Notes under the pieces: generated by a model
Told to the model about the DNA's origin: nothing
The model's input: only the letters and a program-made list of their open reading frames with translations
The model's database searches: none
Shown here: one piece after another, positions 12,824-25,000 of the stretch
Layout: the number at the start of each line of letters is the position of its first letter
Position numbering within the stretch: position 1 is the first letter of the stretch
DNA from: Eledone cirrhosa
Lineage: Eukaryota; Mollusca; Cephalopoda; Octopoda; Eledonidae
Assembly: GCA_964016885.1 (NCBI GenBank)
Contig: OZ024744.1
Location: 28,220,108-28,284,107, forward strand
Reading direction: 5' to 3'
DNA: 64,000 nt
Translations under genes and position numbers: made by a program

Positions 12824-15800
12824 GTCGGTGTTATAACTGTTATTAGTTACTGTTGTTGTTTTTGTTCTCGCTGTTATAACTATTATTGTCATTGTTGTTG
12901 TTGTCGCTGTTATAACTGTTATTGTCATTGTTGTTGTTGTTGTTGTCGCTGTTATAAGTGTTATTGTCACTGTTGATGTTGTTGTTCTCGCTGTTATCAC
13001 TCTTATTGTCACTATTGTTGTTGTTCTCGCTGTTATCACTCTTATTGTCACTATTGTTGTTGTTGTCGCCGTTATAACTGTTATTGTCATTGTTGTTGTA
13101 GTCGCAGTTATATATGTTATTGACACTGTTCTTGTTGTTGTTATCGCTGTTATCACTCTTATTATCACTGTTGTTGTTGTTGTTGTTGTCGCTGTTATCA
13201 CTGTTATTGTTCTGTTGTTGTTGTCGCTTTTATAACTGTTATTACCATTGTTGTTGTTGTTGTTGTCTCTGTTATCACTGTTATTGTCACTGTTGTTGTT
13301 GTTGTCGCTGTTATCACTGTTATTGTCACTGGTGTTGTTGTTGTTGCTGTTAGTGTCACTCTTGTTGTTTTGTTGTCGTTGTCATCACTGTTATTGTCGC
13401 TGTTGTTGTTGTTGTCGTTGTTATCATGCTTGTTGTCACTGTTGTTGTTGTTGTGGTTGTTGTTGTTGTTATCACTGTTTGTTGTCACTGTTGTCTTTGT
13501 TGCTGTCGTTGTCATGACTGTTATTGTCACTGTTGTTGTTTTGTTGTTGTTGTCGTCGTTGTCATCACTGTTATCGTCGGTGTTGTCGTTGTTGTCCTTG
13601 TTATCATGGTTATTGTCACTGTTGTTGTCGCTGTTATCACTGTTATTGTCACTGTTGTTGTTGTCGCTGTTATTACTGTTATTGTCACTGTTGTTGTTGT
13701 TGTCATTGTTATCACTGTTATTGTCACTATTGTTGTTGTCGCTGTTATCACTGTTATTGTCACTGTTGTTGTTGTTCTCGCTGTTATCACTGTTATTGTC
13801 ATTGTTGTTGTTTTTGTTGTCGCTGTTATAACTGTTACTGTCATTGTTGTCCCTGTTATCACTGTTATTGTCATTGTTGTTGTTGTTGTCGCTGTTTTCA
13901 CTGTTATCGTCACTGTTGTTGTTGTTGTCGCTGTTATAACTGTTATTGTCAAAGTTGTTGTTGTCGCTGTTATAACTGTTATTGTGTTGTCGCTGTTACC
14001 ACTGTTATTGTCTTTGTTGTTGTTGTTCTCGCTGTTATCACTGTTATTGTCATTGTTGTTGTTGTCGCTGTTATCACTTGTATTAGTCATTGTTGTTGTT
14101 GTTGTCGCTGTTATAACTGTTATTGTCACTGATGTTGTTATTGTCGCTGTTATAACTGTTATTGTCAAAGTTGTTGTTGTTGTCGCTGTTATATCTGTTA
14201 TTGTCACTGTTATTGTTCTTGTCGCTGTTACCACTGTTATTGTCTTTGTTGTTGTTGTGGTCGCTGTTATCACTGTTATTGTCACTGTTGTTGTTGTTGT
14301 CGCTGTTATCACTGTTATTGCCACTGTTGTTGTTGTCGCTGTTATCACTGTTATTGTCACTGTTGTTGTTGTTGTCGCTGTTATCACTGTTATTGTCACT
14401 GTTGTTGTTGTCGCTGTTATCACTCTTATTGCCACTGTTGCTGTTGTTGTCGCTGTTATCACTGTTATTGTCACTGTTGTTGTTGTTGTCGCTGTTATCA
14501 CTGTTATTGTCATTGTTGTTGTTGTCGCGGTTATCACTGTTATTGTCATTGTTGTTGTTGTTGTTGTTCTCGCTGTTATCACTGTTAATGTCACTGTTGT
14601 TGTCGCTGTTATAACTGTTATTGTCACTATTGTTGTTGTTGTCGCTGTTATCACTGTTATTGTCACTGTTGTTGTCGCTGTTATCACTGTTATTGTCACT
14701 GTTGTTGTCGCTGTTACAACTGTCATTGTTGTTGTTGTTATTGTCGCTGTTATCACTGTTATTGTCATTGTTGTTATTGTTGTTGTCGCTGTTATAACTG
14801 TTATTGTCACTGTTGTTTTTGTTGTTGCCGCTGTTATCACTGTTATTGTCACTGTTGTTGTTGTCTCTGTTATAACTCTTATTGTCACTGTTGTTGTTGT
14901 CGCTGTTATCACTGTTATTGACACTGATGTTGCTGTTGTTCTCGCTGTTATCACTGTTATTGTCACTGTTGTTGTTGTTGTTCTGGCTGTTACCACTGTT
15001 ATTGTCACTGTTGTTGTTGTTGTTGTTGTCGTTGTTATCACTGTTATTGTCATTATTGTTATTGTCGCTGTTATCACTGTTATTGTCATTGTTGTTGTTG
15101 TTGTTGTCGCTGTTATCACTGTTATTGTCACTGTTGTTGTTGTTGTCGCTTCTATAACTGTTATTGTCACTATTGCTGTTGTTGTTGTCGCTGTTATCAC
15201 TCTTACTGTCATTGTTGTTGTTGTCGCTGTTATCACTGTTATTGTCACTGTTGTTGTTGTCGCTGTTATCACTCTTATTGCCACTGTTGCTGTTGTTGTC
15301 GCTGTTATCACTGTTATTGTCACTGTTGTTGTTGTTGTCGCTGTTATCACTGTTTTTGTCATTGTTGTTGTTGTGGCGGTTATCACTGTTATTGTCACTG
15401 TTGTCTTTGTTGTTGTCGTTGTCATGACTGTTATTGTCGATGTTGTTGTTGTTGTTGTCGCTGTTATTGTCACTGTTGTTGTTTTGTTGTTGTTGTCGTC
15501 GTTGTCATCACTGTTATCGTCGCTGTTGTCGTTGTTGTCCTTGTTATCATGGTTATTGTCACTGTTGTTGTCGCTGTTATCACTGTTATTGTCACTGTTG
15601 TTGTTGTCGCTGTTACTACTGTTATTGTCACTGTTGTTGTTGTTGTCGTCATTGTTATCACTGTTATTGTCACTATTGTTGTTGTCGCTGTTATCACTGT
15701 TATTGTCACTGTTGTTGTTGTTCTCGCTGTTATCATTGTTATTGTCATTGTTGTTGTTTTTGTTGTCGCTGTTATAACTGTTACTGTCATTGTTGTCCCT

Positions 15801-17740
15801 GTTATCACTGTTATTGTCATTGTTGTTGTTGTTGTCGCTGTTTTCACTGTTATCGTCACTGTTGTTGTTGTTGTCGCTGTTATAACTGTTATTGTCAAAG
15901 TAGTTGTTGTCGCTGTTATAACTGTTATTGTGTTGTCGCTGTTACCACTGTTATTGTCTTTGTTGTTGTTGTTCTCGCTGTTATCACTGTTATTGTCATT
16001 GTTGTTGTTGTCGCTGTTATAACTGTTATTGTCACTGTTATTGTTCTTGTCGCTGTTACCACTGTTATTGTCTTTGTTGTTGTTGTGGTCGCTGTTATCA
16101 CTGTTATTGTCACTGTTGTTGTTGTTGTCGCTGTTATCACTGTGATTGTCACTGTTATCACTCTTATTGCCACTGTTGCTGTCGCTGTTATCACTGTTAT
16201 TGTCACTGTTGTTGTTGTTGTCGCTGTTATCACTGTTATTGTCATTGTTGTTGTTGTCGCGGTTATCACTGTTATTGTCATTGTTGTTGTTGTTGTTGTT
16301 CTCGCTGTTATCACTGTTAATGTCACTGTTGTTGTCGCTGTTATAACTGTTATTGTCACTGTTGTTGTTGTTGTCGCTGTTATCACTGTTATTGTCACTG
16401 TTGTTGTCGCTGTTATCACTGTTATTGTCACTGTTGTTGTCGCTGTTACAACTGTCATTGTTGTTGTTGTTATTGTCGCTGTTATCACTGTTATTGTCAT
16501 TGTTGTTATTGTTGTTGTCGCTGTTATAACTGTTATTGTCACTGTTGTTTTTGTTGTTGCCGCTGTTATCACTGTTATTGTCACTGTTGTTGTTGTCTCT
16601 GTTATAACTGTTATTGTCACTGTTGTTGTTGTCGCTGTTATCACTGTTATTGACACTGTTGTTGCTGTTGTTCTCGCTGTTATCACTGTTATTGTCACTG
16701 TTGTTGTTGTTGTTCTGGCTGTTACCACTGTTATTGTCACTGTTGTTGTTGTTGTTGTTGTCGCTGTTATCACTGTTATTGTCATTGTTGTTGTTGTTGT
16801 CGCTGTTATCACTGTTATTGTCACTGTTGTTGTTGTCGCTTCTATAACTGTTATTGTCACTATTGCTGTTGTTGTTGTCGCTGTTATCACTCTTACTGTC
16901 ATTGTTGTTGTTGTCGCTGTTATCACTGTTATTGTCACTGTTGTTGTTGTCGCTGTTATCACTCTTATTGCCACTGTTGCTGTTGTTGTCGCTGTTATCA
17001 CTGTTGTTGTCGCTGTTATCACTGTTATTGTCACTGTTGTTGTTGTTGTCGCTGTTATCACTGTTATTGTCATTGTTGTTGTTGTGGCGGTTATCACTGT
17101 TATTGTCACTGTTGTTGTCGCTGTTATAACTGTTATTGTCACTGTTGTTGTTGTTGTCGCTGTTATCACTGTTATTGTCACTGTTGTTGTCGCTGTTATC
17201 ACTGTTATTGTCACTGTTTTTGTCGCTGTTACAACTGTCATTGTTGTTGTTGTTATTGTCGCTGTTATCACTGTTATTGTCATTGCTGTTATTGTTGTTG
17301 TCGCTGTTATAACTGTTATTCTCACTGTTGTTTTTGTTGTTGCCGCTGTTATCACAGTTATTGTCACTGTTGTTGTTGTCTCTGTTATAACTGTTATTGT
17401 CACTGTTGTTGTTGTCACTGTTATTGTCACTGTTGTTGTTGTTCTCGCTGTTATCACTGTTATTGTCACAGTTGTTGTTGTCGCTGTTATCACTGTTATT
17501 GTCATTGTTGTTGTTGCCGCTGTTATAACTGTTATTGTCATTGTTATTGTTGTCGCTGTTATCACTGTTATTGTCATTGTTGTTGTTGTCGCTATTATCA
17601 CTGTTATTGTCACTGTTGTTGTTATTGTCGCTGTTATCAGTGTTATTTTCACAGTTGTTGTCGCTGTTCTCATTGATATTGTCATTGTTGTTGTTGTTGT
17701 CGCCGTTATCACTGTTATTGTCATTGTTTTTGTTGTTGCT
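12824..17740. repeat. Higher-order unit of about 4.9 kb with internal 2.4 kb colinearity
   Basis: Landmarks at 12824 and 17741 have the same downstream order: a TTCTCGCTG step, two CTCTTATTGTCACTATTG monomers, then GCAGTTATATATG. The spacing of matched positions is 4,911 (13114 to 18025). The first half is also colinear with the previous unit at about 2,400 (10710 to 13114; 11128 to 13524), so it is a fusion or partial duplication of shorter blocks. Confidence 0.6.
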
Positions 17741-19420
17741 GTCGGTGTTATAACTGTTATTAGTTACTGTTGTTGTTGTTGTTCTCGCTGTTATAACTAT
17801 TATTGTCATTGTTGTTGTTGTCGCTGTTATAACTGTTATTGTCATTGTTGTTGTTGTCGCTGTTATAAGTGTTATTGTCACTGTTGATGTTGTTGTTCTC
17901 GCTGTTATCACTCTTATTGTCACTATTGTTGTTGTTCTCGCTGTTATCACTCTTATTGTCACTATTGTTGTTGTTGTCGCCGTTATAACTGTTATTGTCA
18001 TTGTTGTTGTAGTCGCAGTTATATATGTTATTGACACTGTTCTTGTTGTTGTTATCGCTGTTATCACTGTTATTATCACTGTTGTTGTTGTTGTTGTTGT
18101 CGCTGTTATCACTGTTATTGTTCTGTTGTTGTTGTCGCTTTTATAACTGTTATTACCATTGTTGTTGTTGTTGTTGTCTCTGTTATCACTGTTATTGTCA
18201 CTGTTGTTGTTGTCGCTCTTATCACTGTTATTGTCACTGGTGTTGTTGTTGTTGCTGTTAGTGTCACTCTTGTTGTTTTGTTGTCGTTGTCCTCGTTGTC
18301 ATCACTGTTATTGTCGCTGTTGTTGTTGTTGTCGTTGTTATCATGCTTGTTGTCACTGTTGTTGTTGTTGTGGTTGTTGTTGTTGTTATCACTGTTATTG
18401 TCACCTTTGTCTTTGTTGTTGTCGTTGTCATGACTGTTATTGTCGCTGTTGTTGTTGTTGTCGCTGTTATTGTCACTGTTGTTGTTTTGTTGTTGTTGTC
18501 GTCGTTGTCATCACTGTTATCGTCGCTGTTGTCGTTGTTGTCCTTGTTATCATGGTTATTGTCACTGTTGTTGTCGCTGTTATCACTGTTATTGTCACTG
18601 TTGTTGTTGTCGCTGTTACTACTGTTATTGTCACTCTTGTTGTTGTTGTTGTCATTGTTATCACTGTTATTGTCACTATTGTTGTTGTCGCTGTTATCAC
18701 TGTTATTGTCACTGTTGTTGTTGTTCTCGCTGTTATCACTGTTATTGTCATTGTTGTTGTTTTTGTTGTCGCTGTTATAACTGTTACTGTCATTGTTGTC
18801 CCTGTTATCACTGTTATTGTCATTGTTGTTGTTGTCGCTGTTTTCACTGTTATCGTCACTGTTGTTGTTGTTGTCGCTGTTATAACTGTTATTGTCAAAG
18901 TTGTTGTTGTCGCTGTTATAACTGTTATTGTGTTGTCGCTGTTACCACTGTTATTGTCTTTGTTGTTGTTGTTCTCGCTGTTATCACTGTTATTGTCATT
19001 GTTGTTGTTGTCGCTGTTATAACTGTTATTGTCACTGTTATTGTTCTTGTCGCTGTTACCACTGTTATTGTCTTTGTTGTTGTTGTGGTCGCTGTTATCA
19101 CTGTCATTGTCACTGTTGTTGTTGTTGTCGCTGTTATCACTGTTATTGCCACTGTTGTTGTTGTCGCTGTTATCACTGTTATTGTCACTGTTGTTGTTGT
19201 TGTCGCTGTTATCACTGTTATTGTCACTGTTATCACTCTTATTGCCACTGTTGCTGTCGCTGTTATCACTGTTATTGTCACTGTTGTTGTTGTTGTCGCT
19301 GTTATCACTGTTATTGTCATTGTTGTTGTTGTCGCGGTTATCACTGTTATTGTCATTGTTGTTGTTGTTGTTGTTCTCGCTGTTATCACTGTTAATGTCA
19401 CTGTTGTTGTCGCTGTTATA
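15420..19420. repeat. Pair of colinear sub-blocks offset by 3,000 bp
   Basis: A segment beginning near 15434 with the TGTTTTGTTGTTGTTGTCG step recurs near 18440. Later matched positions are exactly 3,000 apart (15928 and 18928). The second copy has extra monomers, for example around 19150-19220, that are absent from the first, where a GTGATTGTCACTGTTATCAC step at about 16143 marks a deletion. This shows monomer-scale gain and loss between otherwise matched blocks. Confidence 0.65.
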
Positions 19421-21214
19421 ACTGTTATTGTCACTGTTGTTGTTGTTGTCGCTGTTATCACTGTTATTGTCACTGTTGTTGTCGCTGTTATCACTGTTAT
19501 TGTCACTGTTACAACTGTCATTGTTGTTGTTGTTATTGTCGCTGTTATCACTGTTATTGTCATTGTTGTTATTGTTGTTGTCGCTGTTATAACTGTTATT
19601 GTCACTGTTGTTTTTGTTGTTGCCGCTGTTATCACTGTTATTGTCACTGTTGTTGTTGTCTCTGTTATCACTGTTATTGTCACTGTTGTTGTTGTTCTCG
19701 CTGTTATCACTGTTATTGTCATTGTTGTTGTCGCTGTTATCACTGTTATTGTCACTGTTGCAGTTGTTGTCGCTGTTATCTGTTATTGTGATTGTTGTTG
19801 TTGTCGCTGTTATAACTGTTATTGTTATTGTTGTTGTTGTTGTTCTCGCAGTTATCACTGTTATTGTCACTGTTGTTTTTGTTGCTGTCGGTGTTATAAC
19901 TGTTATTAGTTAATGTTGTTGTTGTTCTCGCTGTTATAACTGTTATTGTCATTGTTGTTGTTGTCGCTGTTATCACTGTTATTGTCATTGTTGTTGTTGT
20001 CGCTATTATCACTGTTATTGTCACTGTTGTTGTTGTCGCTGTTATCACTGTTATTGTCACAGTTGTTGTCGCTGTTATCACTGTTATTGTCATTGTTGTT
20101 GTTGTTGTTGTCGCTGTTATCACTGTTATTGTCATTGTTGTTGTCGCTATTATCGCTGTTATTGTCACTGTTGTTGTTGGTCTCGCTGGTATAACTGTTA
20201 TTGTCACTGTTGTTGTTGCTGTTATAACTGTTATTACACTGTTGTTGTTCTTGTCGCTGTTATAACTGTTATTGTCATTGTTGTTGTTGTCGCTGTTATC
20301 AATGTTATTGTCATTGTTGTTGTTGTTGTTCTCACTGTTATCACTGTTATTGTCACTGTTGTTGTTGTTGTTCTCGCTGTTATCACTCTTATTGTCACTA
20401 TTGTTGTTGTTGTCGCCGTTATAACTGTTATTGTCACTGTTGTTGTTGTCGCTGTTTTAACTGTTATTGTCATTGTTGTTGTAGTCGCAGTTATATATGT
20501 AATTGACACTGTTGTTGTTGTTCTCGCTGTTATCACTGTTATTATCACTGTTGTTGTTGTCGCTGTTATCACTGTTGTTGTTGTCGTTGTCGCTGTTATC
20601 ACTGTCATTGTCACTGTTGTTGTCGCTGTTATCACTGTTATCGTCATCGTTGTTGTTGTTCTCGCTGTTATCACTGTTATTGTCACTGTTGTCGCTGTTA
20701 TCACTGTTATTGTCACTGTTGTTGGTGTCGCTGTTATCACTGTTATTGTCACTGTTGTTCTTGTCGCTGTTATAACTCTTATTGTCATTGTTGTTGTTGT
20801 TGTTGTCGCTGTTATCACTGTTATTGTCACTGATGTTGTTGTTCTCGCTGTTATCACTGTTATTGTCACTGTTGTTGTTGTTGTTGTTGTTCTCGCTGTT
20901 ATCACTGTTATTGTCATTGCTGTTGTTGTTGTCGCTGTTATCACTGTTATTGTCACTATTGTTGTTGTTCTCGCTGTTATTGTCATTGTTGTTGTTGTTG
21001 TTGTTGTTGTTGTCGCTGTTATCAGTGTTATTGTCACTGTTGTTGTTGTACTCGCTGTTATCACTGTTATTGTCATTGTTGTTGTTGTTGTCGCTGTTAT
21101 CACTGTTATTGTCACTGTTGTTCTCGCTGTTATAACTGTTATTGTGACTGTTGTTGTTGTTATTGTTGTCGCTGTTATAACTGTTATTGTCACTGTTGTT
21201 GCTGTCGCTGTTAT

Positions 21215-21260
21215 AACTGTTATTGTTACTGTTGTTGTTGCTGTTGTCGCTGTCATAACT
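21215..21260. repeat. 42-bp monomer present in copy A, absent from copy B
   Basis: Copy A has an extra monomer between the GCTGTCGCTG step near 21200 and the CTTATTGTCACTG step near 21262. It includes TTATTGTTACTG and GCTGTTGTCGCTGTC. At the matching place in copy B, near 39850, these steps are adjacent. The inter-copy offset falls from 18,649 to 18,607 here. The exact edges are ambiguous because the flanks are repetitive. Confidence 0.8.
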
Positions 21261-21880
21261 CTTATTGTCACTGTTGTTGTTGTTGTTGTTGTCGTTGTTA
21301 TCACTGTTATTGTCATTATTGTTGTTCTCGCTGTTATCACTGTTATTGTCACTGTTGTTGTTGTCGTGTTATAACTTTTATTGTCACTATTTTTGTTGGC
21401 GCTGTTATCACTGTTATTGTCATTGTTGTTGTTGTCGCTGTTATCACTGTTATTGTCCCTGATGTTGTCGCTGTTATAACTGTTATTGTCAATATTGTCA
21501 ATATTGTTGTTCTCGCTGCTATCCCTGTTATTGTTACAGTTGTTGTTGTTGTTCTCGCTGTTATCACAGTTATTGTCACTGTTGTTCTGTTGTTCTCGCT
21601 GTTATCACTGTTATTGTCACTGTTGTTGTTATTGTCGTAGCTGTTATATCTGTTATTGTCACTGTTATTGTTGTTGCTGTCGCTGTTATCACTGTTATTG
21701 TCATTGTTGTTGTTGTTGTACTCGCTGTTATCACTGTTATTGTCACTGTTGTTGTCGCTGTTATCACTGTTATTGTCATTGTTATTGTTGTTGTCGCTGT
21801 TATCACTGTTATTGTCACTGTTGTTGTTGTTGTCCCTGTTATCACTGTTATTGTCACTGTTGTTGTTGTTGTTGTCACTG

Positions 21881-22032
21881 TTATTTATAAATGTTATTGT
21901 CACTGTTGTTGTTGTCGCTGTTATAACTGTTATTGTCACTGTTGTTGTTGTCACTGTTATTTATAAATGTTATTGTCACTGTTGTTGTTGTCGCTGTTAT
22001 GACTCTTATTGTCACTGTTGTTGTTGTCGCTG
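21881..22032. repeat. 76-bp direct repeat carrying a phase-shifting TTATTTATAA variant
   Basis: The string TTATTTATAAATG starts at 21881 and again at 21957, a period of 76 bp. Compared with the commoner variant TTATAAATG (seen near 4886, 9353, 44630 and 45450) it has four extra bases, and 76 is not a multiple of three, so it breaks the triplet phase of the array. The same pair is at 40569 and 40645 in copy B. A relative with TTATTTCTAAATG lies near 44129. Confidence 0.8.
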
Positions 22033-25000
22033 TTATTACTGTTATTGTCACTGTTTTTGTTGTTGTCGCTGTTATCACTGTTATTGTCACTGCTGATGTT
22101 GTTGTCTCTGTTATCACTGTTATTGTCATTGTTGTTATTGTTGTTGTCGCTGTCATAACTGTTATTGTCACTGTTGTTGTTGTCGCTGTTATCACTGTTA
22201 TTGTCACTGTTGTTGTCGCCGTTATCACTGTTATTGTCATTGTTGTTGTTGTCGCTGTTATAACTGTTATTGTCATTGTTGTTGTTGTTGTTGTTGTCGC
22301 TGTTATGACTGTTATTGTCATTGTTGTTGTCGCTGTTATCACTGTTATTTTCACTGTTGTTGTTGTTGTTGTCGTTGTTATAACTGTTATTGTCATAGTT
22401 GTTGTTGTCGCTGTTATAACTGTTATTGTCACTGTTGTTGTTGTTGTCGCTGTTATTGTCACTGTTGTTGTTTTGTTGTTGTTGTTGTCGCTGTTATCAC
22501 TGTTATTGTTCTCTTGTTGTTGTTGTTGTCGCTGTTATAACTGTTATTGCCATTGTTGTTTTTGTTGTTGTTGTCTCTGTTATCACTGTTATTGTCACTG
22601 TTGTTGTTGTCGCTGTTATAACTGTTATTGTTATTGGTGTTGTTGTCGCTGTTATGACTGTTATTTTCATAATTGTTGTTGTCGTTGTTATCACTGTTAA
22701 TGTCATTGTTGTTGTTGTTTTTGTCGCTGTTATTACTGTTATTGTCACTGTGGTTGTTGTTGTTCTCGCTGTTATGACAGTTATTGTCACTGTTGTTGTT
22801 GTCGCTGTTATAACTATTATTGTCACTGTTGTTGTTGTTGTCGATGTTATTGTCACTGTTATTGCCACTGTTGTTGTTGTTGTTGTCTCTATTATCACTG
22901 TTATTGTTACTGTTGTTGTTGTCGCTGTTATAACTGATATTGTTATTGGTGTTTTTGTTGTCGCTGTAATAACTGTTATTGTCATTATTGTTGTTGTCGC
23001 TGTTATCACTGTTATTGTCACTGTTGTTGTTTTGTTGTTGTTGTTGTCGTCGTTGTCATCACTGTTATTGTCACTTTTGTTGTTGTTGTTGTCGTTGTTA
23101 TCATGCTTATTGTCACTGTTGTTGTTGTCGTTGTTGTCGTTGTTATCACTGTTATTGTCATTGTTGTTGTTGTTGTCGCTGTTATCACTGTTATTGTCAC
23201 TGTTGTTGTCGCTGTTATAACTGTTATTGTCACTGTTGTTGTTGTTGTCGGTGTTATAACTGTTATTAGTTACTGTTGTTGTTGTTGATGTTGTTCTTGC
23301 TGTTATAACTATTATTGTCATTGTTGTTGTTGTTGCTGTCGGTGTTATTACTGTTAATGCCATTGTTGTTGTTGTTGTTGTCTCTGTTATCACTGTTATT
23401 GTCACTGTTGTTGTCGCTGTTATTGTCACTGTTGTTGTCGTTGTTGTTGTTGTCGCTGTTATCACTGTTATTGTGCTGTTGTTGTTGTTGTCGCTGTTAT
23501 AACTGTTAATGTCACTGTTGTTGTTCTCGCTGTTATCACTGTTATTGTCATTGTTGTTGTTATTGTTGTTGTTGTTGTCGCTGTTATCATTGTTATTGTC
23601 ATTGTTGTTGTTATTGTCGCTGTTATAACTGTTATTGTCACTGTTGTTGTTGTCGCTGTTATCACTGTTATTGTAACTGTTGTTGTTGTTGTCACTGTTA
23701 TAAATGTTATTGTCACTGTTGTTTTTGTTGTCGCTTTTATCACTGTTATTGTCACTGTTGTTGTTGTCGCTGTTATAACTGTTATTGTCACTGTTTATGT
23801 TGTCGCTGTTATAACTGTTATTGTCACTGTTGTTGTTGTCCCTGTTATAACTGTTATTGTCACTGTTGTTGTTGTTGTCGCTGTTATCACTGTTATTGTC
23901 ACTGTTATTGTCCTTGTCGCTGTTACCACTGTTATTGTCTTTGTTGTTGTTGTGGTCGCTGTTATCACTGTTATTGTCACTGTTGTTGTTGTTGTCGCTG
24001 TTATCACTGTTATTGCCACTGTTGTTGTTGTTGTCGCTGTTATCACTGTTATTGTCACTGTTGTTGTTGTTGTTGTCGCTGTTATCACTGTTATTGTCAC
24101 TGTTGTTGTTGTCGCTGTTATCACTGTTATTGCCACTGTTGCTGTTGTTGTCGCTGTTATCACTGTTATTGTCACTGTTGTTATTGTTGTCGCTGTTATC
24201 ACTGTTATTGTCACTGTTGTTGTTGTCGCTGTTATCAATGTTATTGTCACTGTTGCTGTTGTTGTCGCTGTTATCACTGTTATTGTCATTGTTGTTGTTG
24301 TTGTCGCGGTTATCACTGTTATTGTCATTGTTGTTGTTGTTGTTGTTGTTGTTGTCGCTGTTATCATTGTTATTGTCATTGTTGTCTCTGTTATCACTGT
24401 TATTGTCACTGTTGTTGTCGCTGTTACAACTGTCCTTGTTGTTGTTGTTATTGTCGCTGTTATCACTGTTATTGTCATTGTTGTTGTTATTGTCGCTGTT
24501 ATCACTGTTATTGTCACTGTTGTTGTTGTCGCTGTTATCACTGTTATTGTAACTGTTGTTGTTGTCGCTGTTATAACTGTTATTGTCACTGTTTATGTTG
24601 TCGCTGTTATAACTGTTATTGTCACTGTTGTTGTTGTCCCTGTTATAACTGTTATTGTCACTGTTGTTGTTGTTGTCGCTGTTATCATTGTTATTGTCAC
24701 TGTTGTTGTTGTCGCTGTTATCACTGTTATTGTCATTGTTGTTGTTGTTGTCGCGGTTATCACTGTTAGTGTCACTGTTTTGTTGTTGTCGCTGTTATCA
24801 CTGTTATTGTCACTGTTGTTGTTGTCGCTGTTATCACTGTTATTGTCACTGTTGTTGTCGCTGTTATCACTGTTATTGTCATTGTTGTTGTTGTTGTCGC
24901 GGTTATCACTGTTATTGTCATTGTTGTTGTTGTTGTCGCTGTTATCACTGTTATTGTCATTGTTGTTGTTGCCGCTGTTATAACTGTTATTGTCATTGTT

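Larger units (their letters stand above)
4328..23143. repeat. Tandem segmental duplication, copy A (about 18.8 kb)
   Basis: From 4328 the sequence matches positions 18,802 bases downstream without a difference I noticed as far as 11766. After a segment replaced in copy B, the match resumes at 13042 or just after (offset 18,649), changes to 18,607 after a 42-bp indel near 21.2 kb and reaches 18,688 by 21881. It ends at 23143, immediately after the point where copy B starts, so the two copies are head-to-tail. It consists wholly of repeat monomers. Inside it are older colinear blocks, such as 4993-5787 against sequence starting at 9446 (offset 4,453), and 15928 against 18928 (offset 3,000). Confidence 0.93.

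Noticed and set aside
4328..23143. Treating the 4.4, 4.0 and 4.9 kb units as one regular higher-order repeat of fixed period
   Set aside because: Offsets between matched positions drift (4,453, 4,024, 2,404, 4,911, 3,000), so these are irregular overlapping duplications and not a fixed-length unit.
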